Source: Ponticaulis profundi (GTDB taxonomy: Bacteria > Pseudomonadota > Alphaproteobacteria > Caulobacterales > Hyphomonadaceae). From it: a stretch of 64,000 nucleotides of DNA. This document shows positions 15,982-23,891 of the stretch, piece by piece. The notes beneath the pieces were generated by a model, which was given only the letters and a program-made list of their open reading frames with translations, ran no database searches and was not told where the DNA came from. The stretch is taken from contig NZ_JBHSSW010000009.1 in NCBI RefSeq assembly GCF_042659465.1, forward strand, positions 186,001-250,000, given 5' to 3'. Numbering within the stretch: the first letter of the stretch is position 1; each line of letters opens with the position of its first letter. Made by a program: the position numbers and the translations under genes.

Positions 15982-17118
15982 TCAGGCCGTGCCTTTGTGA
16001 ATGGCTTCGCGCTGGCGATACCAGTTCTTCTTGTGCAGGAACGGCTTTTCGATCAGATGCCATAGCGCCACCGCACTTATCAGCGTCATGGCGGCCACGA
16101 CCCCATACCCGATCCAGACCGATGCTGATGTTGCGAACAGACCAAGCGCAATTGCGGTCTGTGTGATCGGAAAATGCGTAATGTAGATGCCATAGGAAAA
16201 GTCGCCAAATCGGGCCGCATTCAGGGCCGGGCCCGGCGAAAAGGCAATCGACCCCACAAGCGCGCAAAGTCCAATGGCGCGAACCGGCTCGCAACCGGGA
16301 AGATAGGATGCCAGCAACACCGCCATGCCGATGGCGCCGACGGGGAGCCAGTGGCGGCGAACGAGATCGCGTTGGTCCCACAGGACGACCCCCGAAATGA
16401 AGAAGCTCATCTGGCCCGGCAATTGCCGGCTCAGCTCGTGCCAGAGCGCCGTGCTGGTTTCCAGGCCCAGATGCGTAAAGCCGAGCCGCCAGGCTTCAGC
16501 GGCAATATAAATAAAGACCAGCAATCCGAGTTTGTAACGCCCGAACAATGTCATCAGCCAGACGAGAATCGGCACGCCAAGATAATACATCACTTCAATC
16601 TTGATGGTCCAAAGAGCGCCATTCACCGCTGAAAAGCGATGATCCTGAAAAACGCCCGGAAGATCGGGCTGCAGAAAGTTCAGGAAGACCAGATTGGCGA
16701 GAATGTATTTCCCTGTTTCTGTGAGGTTTTCTCGCGCTTCGGGTACCAATGCCATAGCAAGAATGGCCGGGATCAGAATGATGGCAGCATAAGCCGGATA
16801 GAGCCGTCGGACGCGTTTTCCGCTAAAACCGGCGAGGGTTCTGGACCTCAGATAAGAGCCATAAACCAGACCGCCGGAAATGATGAAGAAGCCTTCAATG
16901 GCCAGCTCACTGGTAATCGCAAAGACCTGTTCGGCCTGAGGAAGAGTGAGCGCCTGAGGCAGGATATACGCGTGACCGATGAAAACGGTTGTCGCGAAGA
17001 TCAGACGCAACAGGTCGAACCGGTTCTGTCGGATTTGTTCGGTCATCGGTTCCTGCATCTGCGCCGCTGGCATCCCTCGTTTGACTACATAGTCTGTATC
17101 GAATGGGAAAGTGCTCAC
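15982..17118 (-). CDS. Acyltransferase 3 family membrane protein
   Basis: Integral membrane O-acyltransferase, 378 residues with about ten hydrophobic helices. The N-terminal RFDLLRLIFATTVFIGHAYI carries the family R/D and His motif; RVRRLYPAYAAIILIPA and the YGIYITHFPIT stretch are further family marks. Such enzymes acetylate or succinylate surface glycans or periplasmic glucans. An in-frame start at MTEQIRQNRF, about 24 residues in, may be the true one. The gene runs opposite to cobS and cobT and separates them. Confidence 0.9.
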   Translation of the reverse strand: MSTFPFDTDYVVKRGMPAAQMQEPMTEQIRQNRFDLLRLIFATTVFIGHAYILPQALTLPQAEQVFAITSELAIEGFFIISGGLVYGSYLRSRTLAGFSGKRVRRLYPAYAAIILIPAILAMALVPEARENLTETGKYILANLVFLNFLQPDLPGVFQDHRFSAVNGALWTIKIEVMYYLGVPILVWLMTLFGRYKLGLLVFIYIAAEAWRLGFTHLGLETSTALWHELSRQLPGQMSFFISGVVLWDQRDLVRRHWLPVGAIGMAVLLASYLPGCEPVRAIGLCALVGSIAFSPGPALNAARFGDFSYGIYITHFPITQTAIALGLFATSASVWIGYGVVAAMTLISAVALWHLIEKPFLHKKNWYRQREAIHKGTA

Positions 17119-17227
17119 TTTGTGGTCCCGCTGAGAAAACCCGGCTCGCTGAAAGAATTACCATTTTACCGGGACAGATTGGTAACTACCGCTTCGCATT
17201 CGCCTGCGAACTGTCTATATCTTGGCT

Positions 17228-19192
17228 ATGGCTAAGAATGATGCACAGCAGGATGAAGTTTTTCGGCACGCACTCGGCGTTGCGACGAAGGCGCTTTCTG
17301 CAGACGAAGACGTAGAAATCAGTTTTTCTCCCGATGGTCCGGCCAGTTCAGGCAAGCAGATCATCATTCGCAATCCGCCACGAAAGATTGAGGCTGATAT
17401 CGCAGCCCGGCTGCGCGGTGAGGCAGATGCGGCTGCGCTCCGTCTTGCCCACCATGATCCGGTTGCCCACCAGAAAAACCAGCCAAGAACCGTTGAGGCG
17501 CGCGAGGTGTTTGAAGCGGCTGAGCGTGCGCGCGTGGAATCCATTGGCGCGGCCCATATGCAGGGCGTTGCGACGAATCTGGAAGCGGCCCTGATCGAAC
17601 GCTGCGAGAAAGCGGGCTATGGCCGGATGGAAGACCGTCAGGATGCGCCGCTTTCTGATGCGCTGGAATTTGTCCTGCGCGAAAAGCTGTCCGGGCGGCC
17701 ACTGCCAGCGATTGCCGAAAATATTGCAGGCCTCTGGCGCAGCGAAATCGAAACGCGCGCCGGTGATCGCCTCGATAACATCGCAGATAGCATGCAGGAT
17801 CAGGACGCGTTTGCGAAACTGATGAAAGATCTGATCCGCGACCTCACGGTTGGCGAGCCGCAGGAAGGCGACGAACGCGAGGAACAGGACGAAGACAGCC
17901 TCGAAGAAGAAAACTCCAGCGCCGAACAGGGCGAGGATGACGGTCAGACCGGCGAAGAGAGCATGGGCTCGTCCATGGAGGAGATTGATGCCTCCGACAT
18001 GGATACCGACGATGATTCCGAAGCCAATGTCACGGTTGAAACAGACGCTGAAATGGAAGCCGGCGAAGAGACCGAAGAGGTCGATGATGGCTCCAAGCCT
18101 CTGCGTCCGAACTTCACCGGCGCTGAGGATGACGAAAAGCGCTACAAGGTCTTCACCACCAAGCATGACGAGATCGTCAATGCGGAAATGTTGTGTGACT
18201 CCGAAGAACTGACACGTCTGCGGTCCTATCTGGATCAGCAATTGTCGGGCCTTCAGGGCGCAGTTTCGCGCCTCGCAAACAAGTTGCAGCGCCGCCTGAT
18301 GGCACAGCAGAACCGGTCCTGGACCTTTGATCTGGAAGAAGGCGTGCTCGATACTGCCCGCCTGACCCGTGTGATCACAGACCCGACATCGCCTCTGTCG
18401 TTCAAACAGGAAGATGATTCCAATTTCCGCGATACCGTTGTGACGCTGCTGATGGACAATTCAGGCTCCATGCGCGGACGTCCGATCATGGTTGCGGCGC
18501 TTTGCGCGGATATTCTCGCGCGGACGCTGGAACGCTGCGGTGTGAAATGTGAGATTCTCGGCTTCACCACGCGTGCGTGGAAGGGCGGCCTCTCCCGTGA
18601 GGACTGGGTTGGCGCCGGAAAACCGCCAGCACCCGGTCGTCTCAATGATCTGCGCCATATCATCTACAAATCTGCGGACATGCCGTGGCGCCGGGCCCGT
18701 CGAAATCTGGGCCTGATGATGCGCGAAGGCCTGCTCAAGGAAAACATTGATGGCGAAGCGCTCATGTGGGCGCATGACCGTCTGCAGGGGCGGCCTGAAC
18801 AGCGCCGCATCATGATGGTGATTTCCGATGGTGCGCCGGTGGATGACTCAACGCTTTCGGTTAACACAGGCAATTATCTCGAGCGGCATCTGCGCGAAGT
18901 GATTGAGTATGTCGAAACCAAATCGGATGTCGAACTCATCGCCATCGGCATCGGCCATGATGTGACCCGCTATTACAAGCGCGCCGTCACCATTGTGGAT
19001 GCAGAGCAGCTTGGCGGCGCCATGACGGAACAACTGGCATCCCTGTTCGACGAGGACGCAGACAGCAAGGAATCTGCCGCTTCGCCGACGGGACCTCGAA
19101 AGCCGCTGCCGGGTAAGGCTGGCAAGATTGTTGAGCGCGGACGGGATGTGCGCCGCACCAGCATTCAGGATATTGCGCGTGCCGTTCGCTAG
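17228..19192 (+). CDS. cobT: CobT-like cobaltochelatase subunit with VWA domain
   Basis: 654 residues from ATG 17228 (a TTG two codons earlier is also possible). Family layout: N-terminal helical region to about 200, a long acidic low-complexity linker (about 210-290, rich in Glu/Asp), then a C-terminal von Willebrand A domain with MIDAS motif LLMDNSGSMRG, MMVISDGAPVDDSTL and a late IAIGIGHDV. It partners CobS in an AAA+/VWA chaperone-like pair acting on CobN. The acidic linker is typical of CobT. It overlaps the next gene by 14 bases. Confidence 0.92.
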   Translation: MAKNDAQQDEVFRHALGVATKALSADEDVEISFSPDGPASSGKQIIIRNPPRKIEADIAARLRGEADAAALRLAHHDPVAHQKNQPRTVEAREVFEAAERARVESIGAAHMQGVATNLEAALIERCEKAGYGRMEDRQDAPLSDALEFVLREKLSGRPLPAIAENIAGLWRSEIETRAGDRLDNIADSMQDQDAFAKLMKDLIRDLTVGEPQEGDEREEQDEDSLEEENSSAEQGEDDGQTGEESMGSSMEEIDASDMDTDDDSEANVTVETDAEMEAGEETEEVDDGSKPLRPNFTGAEDDEKRYKVFTTKHDEIVNAEMLCDSEELTRLRSYLDQQLSGLQGAVSRLANKLQRRLMAQQNRSWTFDLEEGVLDTARLTRVITDPTSPLSFKQEDDSNFRDTVVTLLMDNSGSMRGRPIMVAALCADILARTLERCGVKCEILGFTTRAWKGGLSREDWVGAGKPPAPGRLNDLRHIIYKSADMPWRRARRNLGLMMREGLLKENIDGEALMWAHDRLQGRPEQRRIMMVISDGAPVDDSTLSVNTGNYLERHLREVIEYVETKSDVELIAIGIGHDVTRYYKRAVTIVDAEQLGGAMTEQLASLFDEDADSKESAASPTGPRKPLPGKAGKIVERGRDVRRTSIQDIARAVR

Positions 19193-20258
19193 GCCAGCTT
19201 TTGCCCTCCTGTTTGCAGGTCTTGGCCTGTCTGCCTGTGCATCGAATGAACCGCCGCCGGAACCCGCCGAAACGACGGCAGACCGGTCCAGCTATCTGGA
19301 AGACTCCTGTCCGACGGATGTGCCTTATGTGCTGCCGGAACGGATTGATCTTGGCGTGTCGCCCGTGTCCTGGGGCACGCCGGACCCGGCCGATTATTTT
19401 CAGCCTTTAAAGCCCGTTGGCCTGTTCGAACTGACCTCAAAGGATGTCCGGGTCGGCGGCTTGTCAGGGCTCGATTTTCTCGATGATGACACGCTGGTTG
19501 CCGTGTCTGATCAGGGCGCGCTCGTCTGGATTGATATTGTGGGGGACGATGGTCAGCCAGGCACAACGGCCTATGCAACTTTCCTGAAAGACGAAGACGG
19601 CCAGCCGCTCGATGGCAAACGCCTGACGGATGCAGAAGGTGTTGCCTGGAATGGCGAGACCCTGTTCATCAGTTTTGAGCGCACACACCGTGTTCTGGCC
19701 TATGATATTGAAGCGTGCGGCGCGATGGCGCGCGGCATTCCTTATCTCGCCTTTGAACCAACCGACTTTCTGCCGGATCGCTCGATCAAGGAAAACAATG
19801 GCATAGAGGGGCTCGCCTCTTTTGGAACGGACCGTTTGATTTTGGGCATTGAAACCCGAAACGGTGCAGACGGCATGATTGGCGTCTCCGGTCCCGATGG
19901 GAGCGTTCGTTTTGATCAGGGCGTTCGCGCACCGGAGATCATGCTGCTTACCGGCCTCGATTATATCTCAGACGAGGCAGAAGCTGGCCATCTTTACAGT
20001 CTTTTCCGCTCTTATGATCCCATTCGGGGCAATCGCATTGCGCTTCAGGTCAGCCCTGTCGATGCCAATGGCGAGATCGGCCCGGTCAGACGCCTGACGC
20101 TCTTTGGCACGGACGTCACCGTGGACAATTTCGAAGGCATTGCGGTGCAGCCCGTCTCGGCGCAAACCGATCGGATCTTCGTGATTTCAGATGATAATTT
20201 CTCCAACCGCCAGCGCACGCTGCTGGCGGTCTATGAGTATCAGCACGATCGGGACTGA
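19179..20258 (+). CDS. Phytase-like esterase-fold lipoprotein
   Basis: Envelope lipoprotein of 359 residues with an esterase-like/phytase-like beta-propeller domain (Pfam Phytase-like). I place the start at GTG 19179, inside the cobT end, because it gives a clean lipoprotein signal MPFARPAFALLFAGLGLSAC with lipobox L-S-A-C. Propeller blades show repeated LSGLDFLDDDTLVAVSDQG, DAEGVAWNGETLFISFE and NFEGIAVQ..FVISDDNF motifs; the DNxEGIA pattern recurs in this family. Function is usually unproven; phosphoesterase activity is not established. It is probably translationally coupled to cobT. Confidence 0.85.
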   Translation: MPFARPAFALLFAGLGLSACASNEPPPEPAETTADRSSYLEDSCPTDVPYVLPERIDLGVSPVSWGTPDPADYFQPLKPVGLFELTSKDVRVGGLSGLDFLDDDTLVAVSDQGALVWIDIVGDDGQPGTTAYATFLKDEDGQPLDGKRLTDAEGVAWNGETLFISFERTHRVLAYDIEACGAMARGIPYLAFEPTDFLPDRSIKENNGIEGLASFGTDRLILGIETRNGADGMIGVSGPDGSVRFDQGVRAPEIMLLTGLDYISDEAEAGHLYSLFRSYDPIRGNRIALQVSPVDANGEIGPVRRLTLFGTDVTVDNFEGIAVQPVSAQTDRIFVISDDNFSNRQRTLLAVYEYQHDRD

Positions 20259-20263
20259 TCCTA

Positions 20264-21967
20264 TTATTCGGGCGCTTTCGGCGGCCAGACAACATCGCCG
20301 CCGACAATGGTCATGACCGGCTTGGTCAGAAGGATTTCCTCATCCGGAATGGTCATGAGATCGCGGTCAAAGATCGAGAAGTCAGCCTTTTTGCCGATTT
20401 CGATGGTGCCGAGATCATCTTCCTGGAAAGAGGCATAGGCGGCATTCTGTGTGAAAAGCTGCAGCGCCTCAAAACGCGATAACGCTTCTTCCGGGTGCCA
20501 GCCTTCGGCGGAAAAGCCTTTCAGATCCTTTCGGACGCTCGCCGCATAAAACTCAATGATCGGATCGCCCACTTCAACCGGTGCATCGGAGCCGCCGGCA
20601 ATGATCACGCCCTGATCCATCAGACTTTTCCAGGCATAGGCGCGGCCGAGCCGGTTCAGGCCCACACGGGCCGGGGCAAAATGCAGGTCACCAATCGCGT
20701 GCGATGGCTGCATGCTGGCAATAATGGCGAGGTCGGCAAAGCGCGACTGCTCTTCCGGGCGCACCATTTGTGAGTGCTCGATGCGCCAGCGCGGATCGAA
20801 GACATGCTCGTCCTCCTCGCCGTCAGTTTCTTCCGGTGGATGCTCAGCCTGATAGGTTTCAAAGGCTTCTCCCATCCAGTCGAGCGCAAGCTTGTTGGCG
20901 CGGTCGCCAATCGCGTGAATGGCAATCTGCACGCTGCCATCCAGTGCCTTCTCGTAAAGGGCGAGGGTCTCGTCCTTGTCGGCAAGGATAAGGCCTCTGG
21001 TATCTGGTGCGTCATTATAAGGATCAAACAGCAGCGCGCCGCGCGAGCCGAGTGCGCCGTCCATGAAGATTTTCACACCGCGTGTCGTCAGGCGTTTGCC
21101 GGACGGACTGCGATCAATGGCGGCATCAATCAGATCGGCATTCACGGCGTTATAGGTGCGCAGTGGAATGTCTCCTGAAAGCGCAAGCTGCGCGAGCGCG
21201 TCCAGCTGTTGCTGACCGACTGACACATTGTGCACGCCGGTCCAGCCGCGTGATGCATAGACGTCATATCCGACTTCCAGCGCGCGTTTCACATCTTCCG
21301 TGGTGGGTTCGGCATAAAGGCCGCTGACCAGACCAATGGCATTGTCGATCAGCATGCCGTTCGGCGCGCCGTCTTCTGTTTTCAGGATCGCGCCGCCATC
21401 CGGGTCTTCGGTTTCGGTCGTCACACCTGCAGCCTCGAGCGCTGCACTATTGGCAAGCGCGGCATGGCCATCAGAGCGCACCAGAAACACCGGAATGTCC
21501 GGAACGACTTCATCAATATCGGCTGCGGTCGGAAAGCGTCCCTCCGGCCAGTGGGTTTCGATCCAGCCGCGGCCGTAAATCTGCGTCAGGTCGGGGTTTT
21601 CGTCATGATAGCTGGCAAGAACGGATTTCAGTTCTTCAATCGAGGCAACCTGATCAAGATTGAGCGTCAGTTCGCGCTGGCCGACACCGCTCAGATGGAC
21701 GTGGGAGTCGGTAAAGCCGGGAAACATCACGGCGTCGCCAATATTGACGATGCGTGCGCCGTCCTTTGTGGTCTTGATGGCGGTTTCCATATCGCCGGTG
21801 AAGACGATCACGCCATCGCCAACTGCGACGGCTTCAACGGTCTGGCCTTCCTCTGCGCCGGTATAGATGGTGCCGCCGGTATAGATCACGTCAGCCCGTA
21901 TGGGCACTTCGCGGTTACAGCCGACAAGGGTGAGCAGTGAAAGACTTAAAAGAGCAGCGATACGCAT
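20264..21967 (-). CDS. Amidohydrolase family lipoprotein (YtcJ-like)
   Basis: 567-residue metal-dependent hydrolase of the amidohydrolase superfamily, YtcJ/exoenzyme-regulator-like branch. The N-terminal signal MRIAALLSLSLLTLVGC ends in a lipobox, so the enzyme is membrane-anchored at the envelope. Metal ligands are visible in FPGFTDSHVHLSG, in HAIGDRANKLALDW and in GGSDAPVEV; the C-terminal beta domain ends IGKKADFSIFDRDL. Substrate is unknown; relatives act on N-substituted amino acids or cyclic amides. It converges on the phytase-like gene with a 5-base gap. Confidence 0.9.
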   Translation of the reverse strand: MRIAALLSLSLLTLVGCNREVPIRADVIYTGGTIYTGAEEGQTVEAVAVGDGVIVFTGDMETAIKTTKDGARIVNIGDAVMFPGFTDSHVHLSGVGQRELTLNLDQVASIEELKSVLASYHDENPDLTQIYGRGWIETHWPEGRFPTAADIDEVVPDIPVFLVRSDGHAALANSAALEAAGVTTETEDPDGGAILKTEDGAPNGMLIDNAIGLVSGLYAEPTTEDVKRALEVGYDVYASRGWTGVHNVSVGQQQLDALAQLALSGDIPLRTYNAVNADLIDAAIDRSPSGKRLTTRGVKIFMDGALGSRGALLFDPYNDAPDTRGLILADKDETLALYEKALDGSVQIAIHAIGDRANKLALDWMGEAFETYQAEHPPEETDGEEDEHVFDPRWRIEHSQMVRPEEQSRFADLAIIASMQPSHAIGDLHFAPARVGLNRLGRAYAWKSLMDQGVIIAGGSDAPVEVGDPIIEFYAASVRKDLKGFSAEGWHPEEALSRFEALQLFTQNAAYASFQEDDLGTIEIGKKADFSIFDRDLMTIPDEEILLTKPVMTIVGGDVVWPPKAPE

Positions 21968-22002
21968 AAGGTTCTCCCCAGACCAGTTGGGTCATACCTT
22001 GC

Positions 22003-22032
22003 GCACAAAAAAAGCGCCATCAAGGCGCTTTT
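22003..22032 (-). terminator. Intrinsic terminator of rpmB
   Basis: AAGCGCC / GGCGCTT stem, followed on the minus strand by eight T residues. Confidence 0.85.
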
Positions 22033-22056
22033 CTCGAAAACCGGTTTTTCGGAAGA

Positions 22057-22350
22057 CTATGCTGCTGCTTCAGCCTGTTTCTTCTCGATATCGCTCAGAA
22101 TTTTGAGCGCGCCGTCTGTGAGGGCTGTTTTCTTCGTTTTCTGAAGATAGCCGTCAAGACCACCGTGCTTGTCGACGGTGCGCAGCGTGCTGGCCGCGAT
22201 ACGCATTTTGAAGCTGCGAGACAGAACTTCAGAATGCAGCGTGACGTTCACCAGGTTCGGAAGGAACCGGCGCTTAGACTTGATATTTGAGTGGCTCACC
22301 CGGTGACCAACCATCGGGGACTTGCCAGAAAGTTCACATTCGCGCGACAT
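22057..22350 (-). CDS. rpmB: 50S ribosomal protein L28
   Basis: 97-residue ribosomal protein L28. Family features: CELSGKSPMVGHRVSHSNIKSKRRFLPNL at the N-terminus and SFKMRIAASTLRTVDKHGGLDGYL later. It has the alphaproteobacterial length, with a C-terminal extension (ILSDIEKKQAEAAA). It is divergent from the DUF3108 gene, an order common in this class, and has its own terminator. Confidence 0.98.
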   Translation of the reverse strand: MSRECELSGKSPMVGHRVSHSNIKSKRRFLPNLVNVTLHSEVLSRSFKMRIAASTLRTVDKHGGLDGYLQKTKKTALTDGALKILSDIEKKQAEAAA

Positions 22351-22573
22351 GGCAGCGCCTCTTTCAGGATATTCTTAAAACTCGAAGGGCGGCTGATACG
22401 TCTTTAGCCGGGAAAGGTCAAGCGTGATTCGTTGCAGAATCTCACATGACTGCCAGATTCCGACCAAACGGGGATTTCTTCAAGACCAAATTATGATGGG
22501 GCTGTTCATCCTGGAAACAGTCTGGTCTTGTTAGCGTTGGTAATCGGGCGGGCACTTATAGTTAGAGGTCCAG

Positions 22574-23458
22574 ATGGGTATGAAACGTAAATTATCAGCA
22601 GGCCTCGCAATTGCGGCGCTTGGGCTGAGCACAGCGGTATCGGGAGCGACAGCTTCTGAAAATCCAATTCTTCAGGATGTCAAAGACGGCACGGCCAAGC
22701 GACTTGTCTATGAAGTCGAGGCGGTGGCCTATCTGCTGTTCATCCCGGTCACGGGTAAGGCGGATTTCGAAATCCTGATGGACGATTCCACTTACAGGAT
22801 GAACACACTCGTCAAGACGACGGGCATTGCAGATCTGTTTGTCGATTATGACATGCGGATCGCCGCAAGCGGTTACATCACGGATAACGGTCTGCAGACC
22901 TATAATTACATCAGTCAGAACAATGACGGGAAGAAGAACCGCCGCGTTGAGATGACGTATCGTTCTGATGATGTGGATATGGTCGCGACACCGGCATTCG
23001 GTAATCTTGGTTTCCCTCCGGCGACACCTGAGCAAAAGCTTCAGGCGCTCGATCCGATCACGGCGCTGATGAATGCGGCCTTCCAGCCGCAACCGGCTGA
23101 CAATCCGTGCGGCCAGGCGATCCAGACCTTTGATGGTCGCCAGCTCACCCGCCTGGATTTCCGTTATATCGGTGAGACGAATGTCAAAACCAAAGGGTAT
23201 AAGGGCAAGGCGGTTGAATGCCATGTCGATCTGACCCGCGTCGCCGGTTATAAAAAGGGCGATAAGGGCGGTAACCTGTCCGGCATTGAAGGTCCGATGA
23301 AGATCTATTTCGGCGAGCCGATGGAAGGCTTCCGTCCAATGGTGAAATTCGTCGTCGACACCAAGGATGTTGGCAAGATTACATTGTCGACCAAGAAAAT
23401 CCGTCTGGAAGATGTGCCGCAGTCGGCGTCCAATGAGACAGCCTCTTCGGCTGGCTAG
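22574..23458 (+). CDS. DUF3108 domain protein, exported
   Basis: 294-residue protein with a Sec signal peptide (KRKLSAGLAIAALGLSTAVSGATA). The mature part has the DUF3108 beta-rich fold, with YEVEAVAYLLFIPVTGKADFEI and YDMRIAASGYITDNGL near the N-terminus. One conserved Cys in DNPCGQAIQTFDGRQ and another in KAVECHVDL could pair. Function is unknown; the fold resembles lipid-binding beta proteins. It is divergent from rpmB with a 223-base intergenic region and is followed by a terminator. Confidence 0.85.
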   Translation: MGMKRKLSAGLAIAALGLSTAVSGATASENPILQDVKDGTAKRLVYEVEAVAYLLFIPVTGKADFEILMDDSTYRMNTLVKTTGIADLFVDYDMRIAASGYITDNGLQTYNYISQNNDGKKNRRVEMTYRSDDVDMVATPAFGNLGFPPATPEQKLQALDPITALMNAAFQPQPADNPCGQAIQTFDGRQLTRLDFRYIGETNVKTKGYKGKAVECHVDLTRVAGYKKGDKGGNLSGIEGPMKIYFGEPMEGFRPMVKFVVDTKDVGKITLSTKKIRLEDVPQSASNETASSAG

Positions 23459-23483
23459 GCGGACCGTCTGAATGATTGCAAGT

Positions 23484-23518
23484 AACCCGTGCATAGAGAT
23501 ATGCGCGGGTTATTTATT
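23484..23518 (+). terminator. Terminator after DUF3108 gene
   Basis: AACCCG-T-GCATA / TATGC-G-CGGGTT hairpin followed by TATTTATTT. Confidence 0.7.
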
Positions 23519-23891
23519 TCCGGTAGAATTCGATGATTATTTATTGGTCTCGACTTTTTCCAGCGCCGTAATTCACAAGTTTAAAACCACAGCATGTGAC
23601 AGGAAAATTTAAGTACATATTAGAAAACGTATTGAAAATAGTTCTCAACAACAGATGACAGTGCGATTTGGACAATTTTTGACGGTGTTCACCCTCAAAT
23701 AGTCACCGTAAAAGAAATCACGAATGTGTGAGACTGGCGAATACGCCGGGAACGGAACAAAATTCGAGCATCAATTCGCATGTTTCCCGTTTTTCTCACG
23801 TGAATACGCAAAAACTTCCGCAAATATTGCCGCACAGCCAATCCTTCGAAACCCTGATCAGACATTCGATGTTTGAAGAGGGGAATTCTGT
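23519..23891. promoter_or_regulatory. AT-rich leader/regulatory region before TonB-dependent receptor
   Basis: About 370 bases without a gene, clearly richer in A/T than the surroundings. Two inverted repeats stand out: an imperfect palindrome TTGAAAATAGTTCTCAA at 23632-23648, and ACGGTG / CACCGT arms at 23682-23687 and 23704-23709. The left ACGGTG arm overlaps a GGTG-TT-CACC palindrome at 23684-23693. These could be operators for a repressor of the receptor gene. I see no clear Fur box. The receptor start follows a GAGGGGA site at 23879-23884. Confidence 0.5.
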
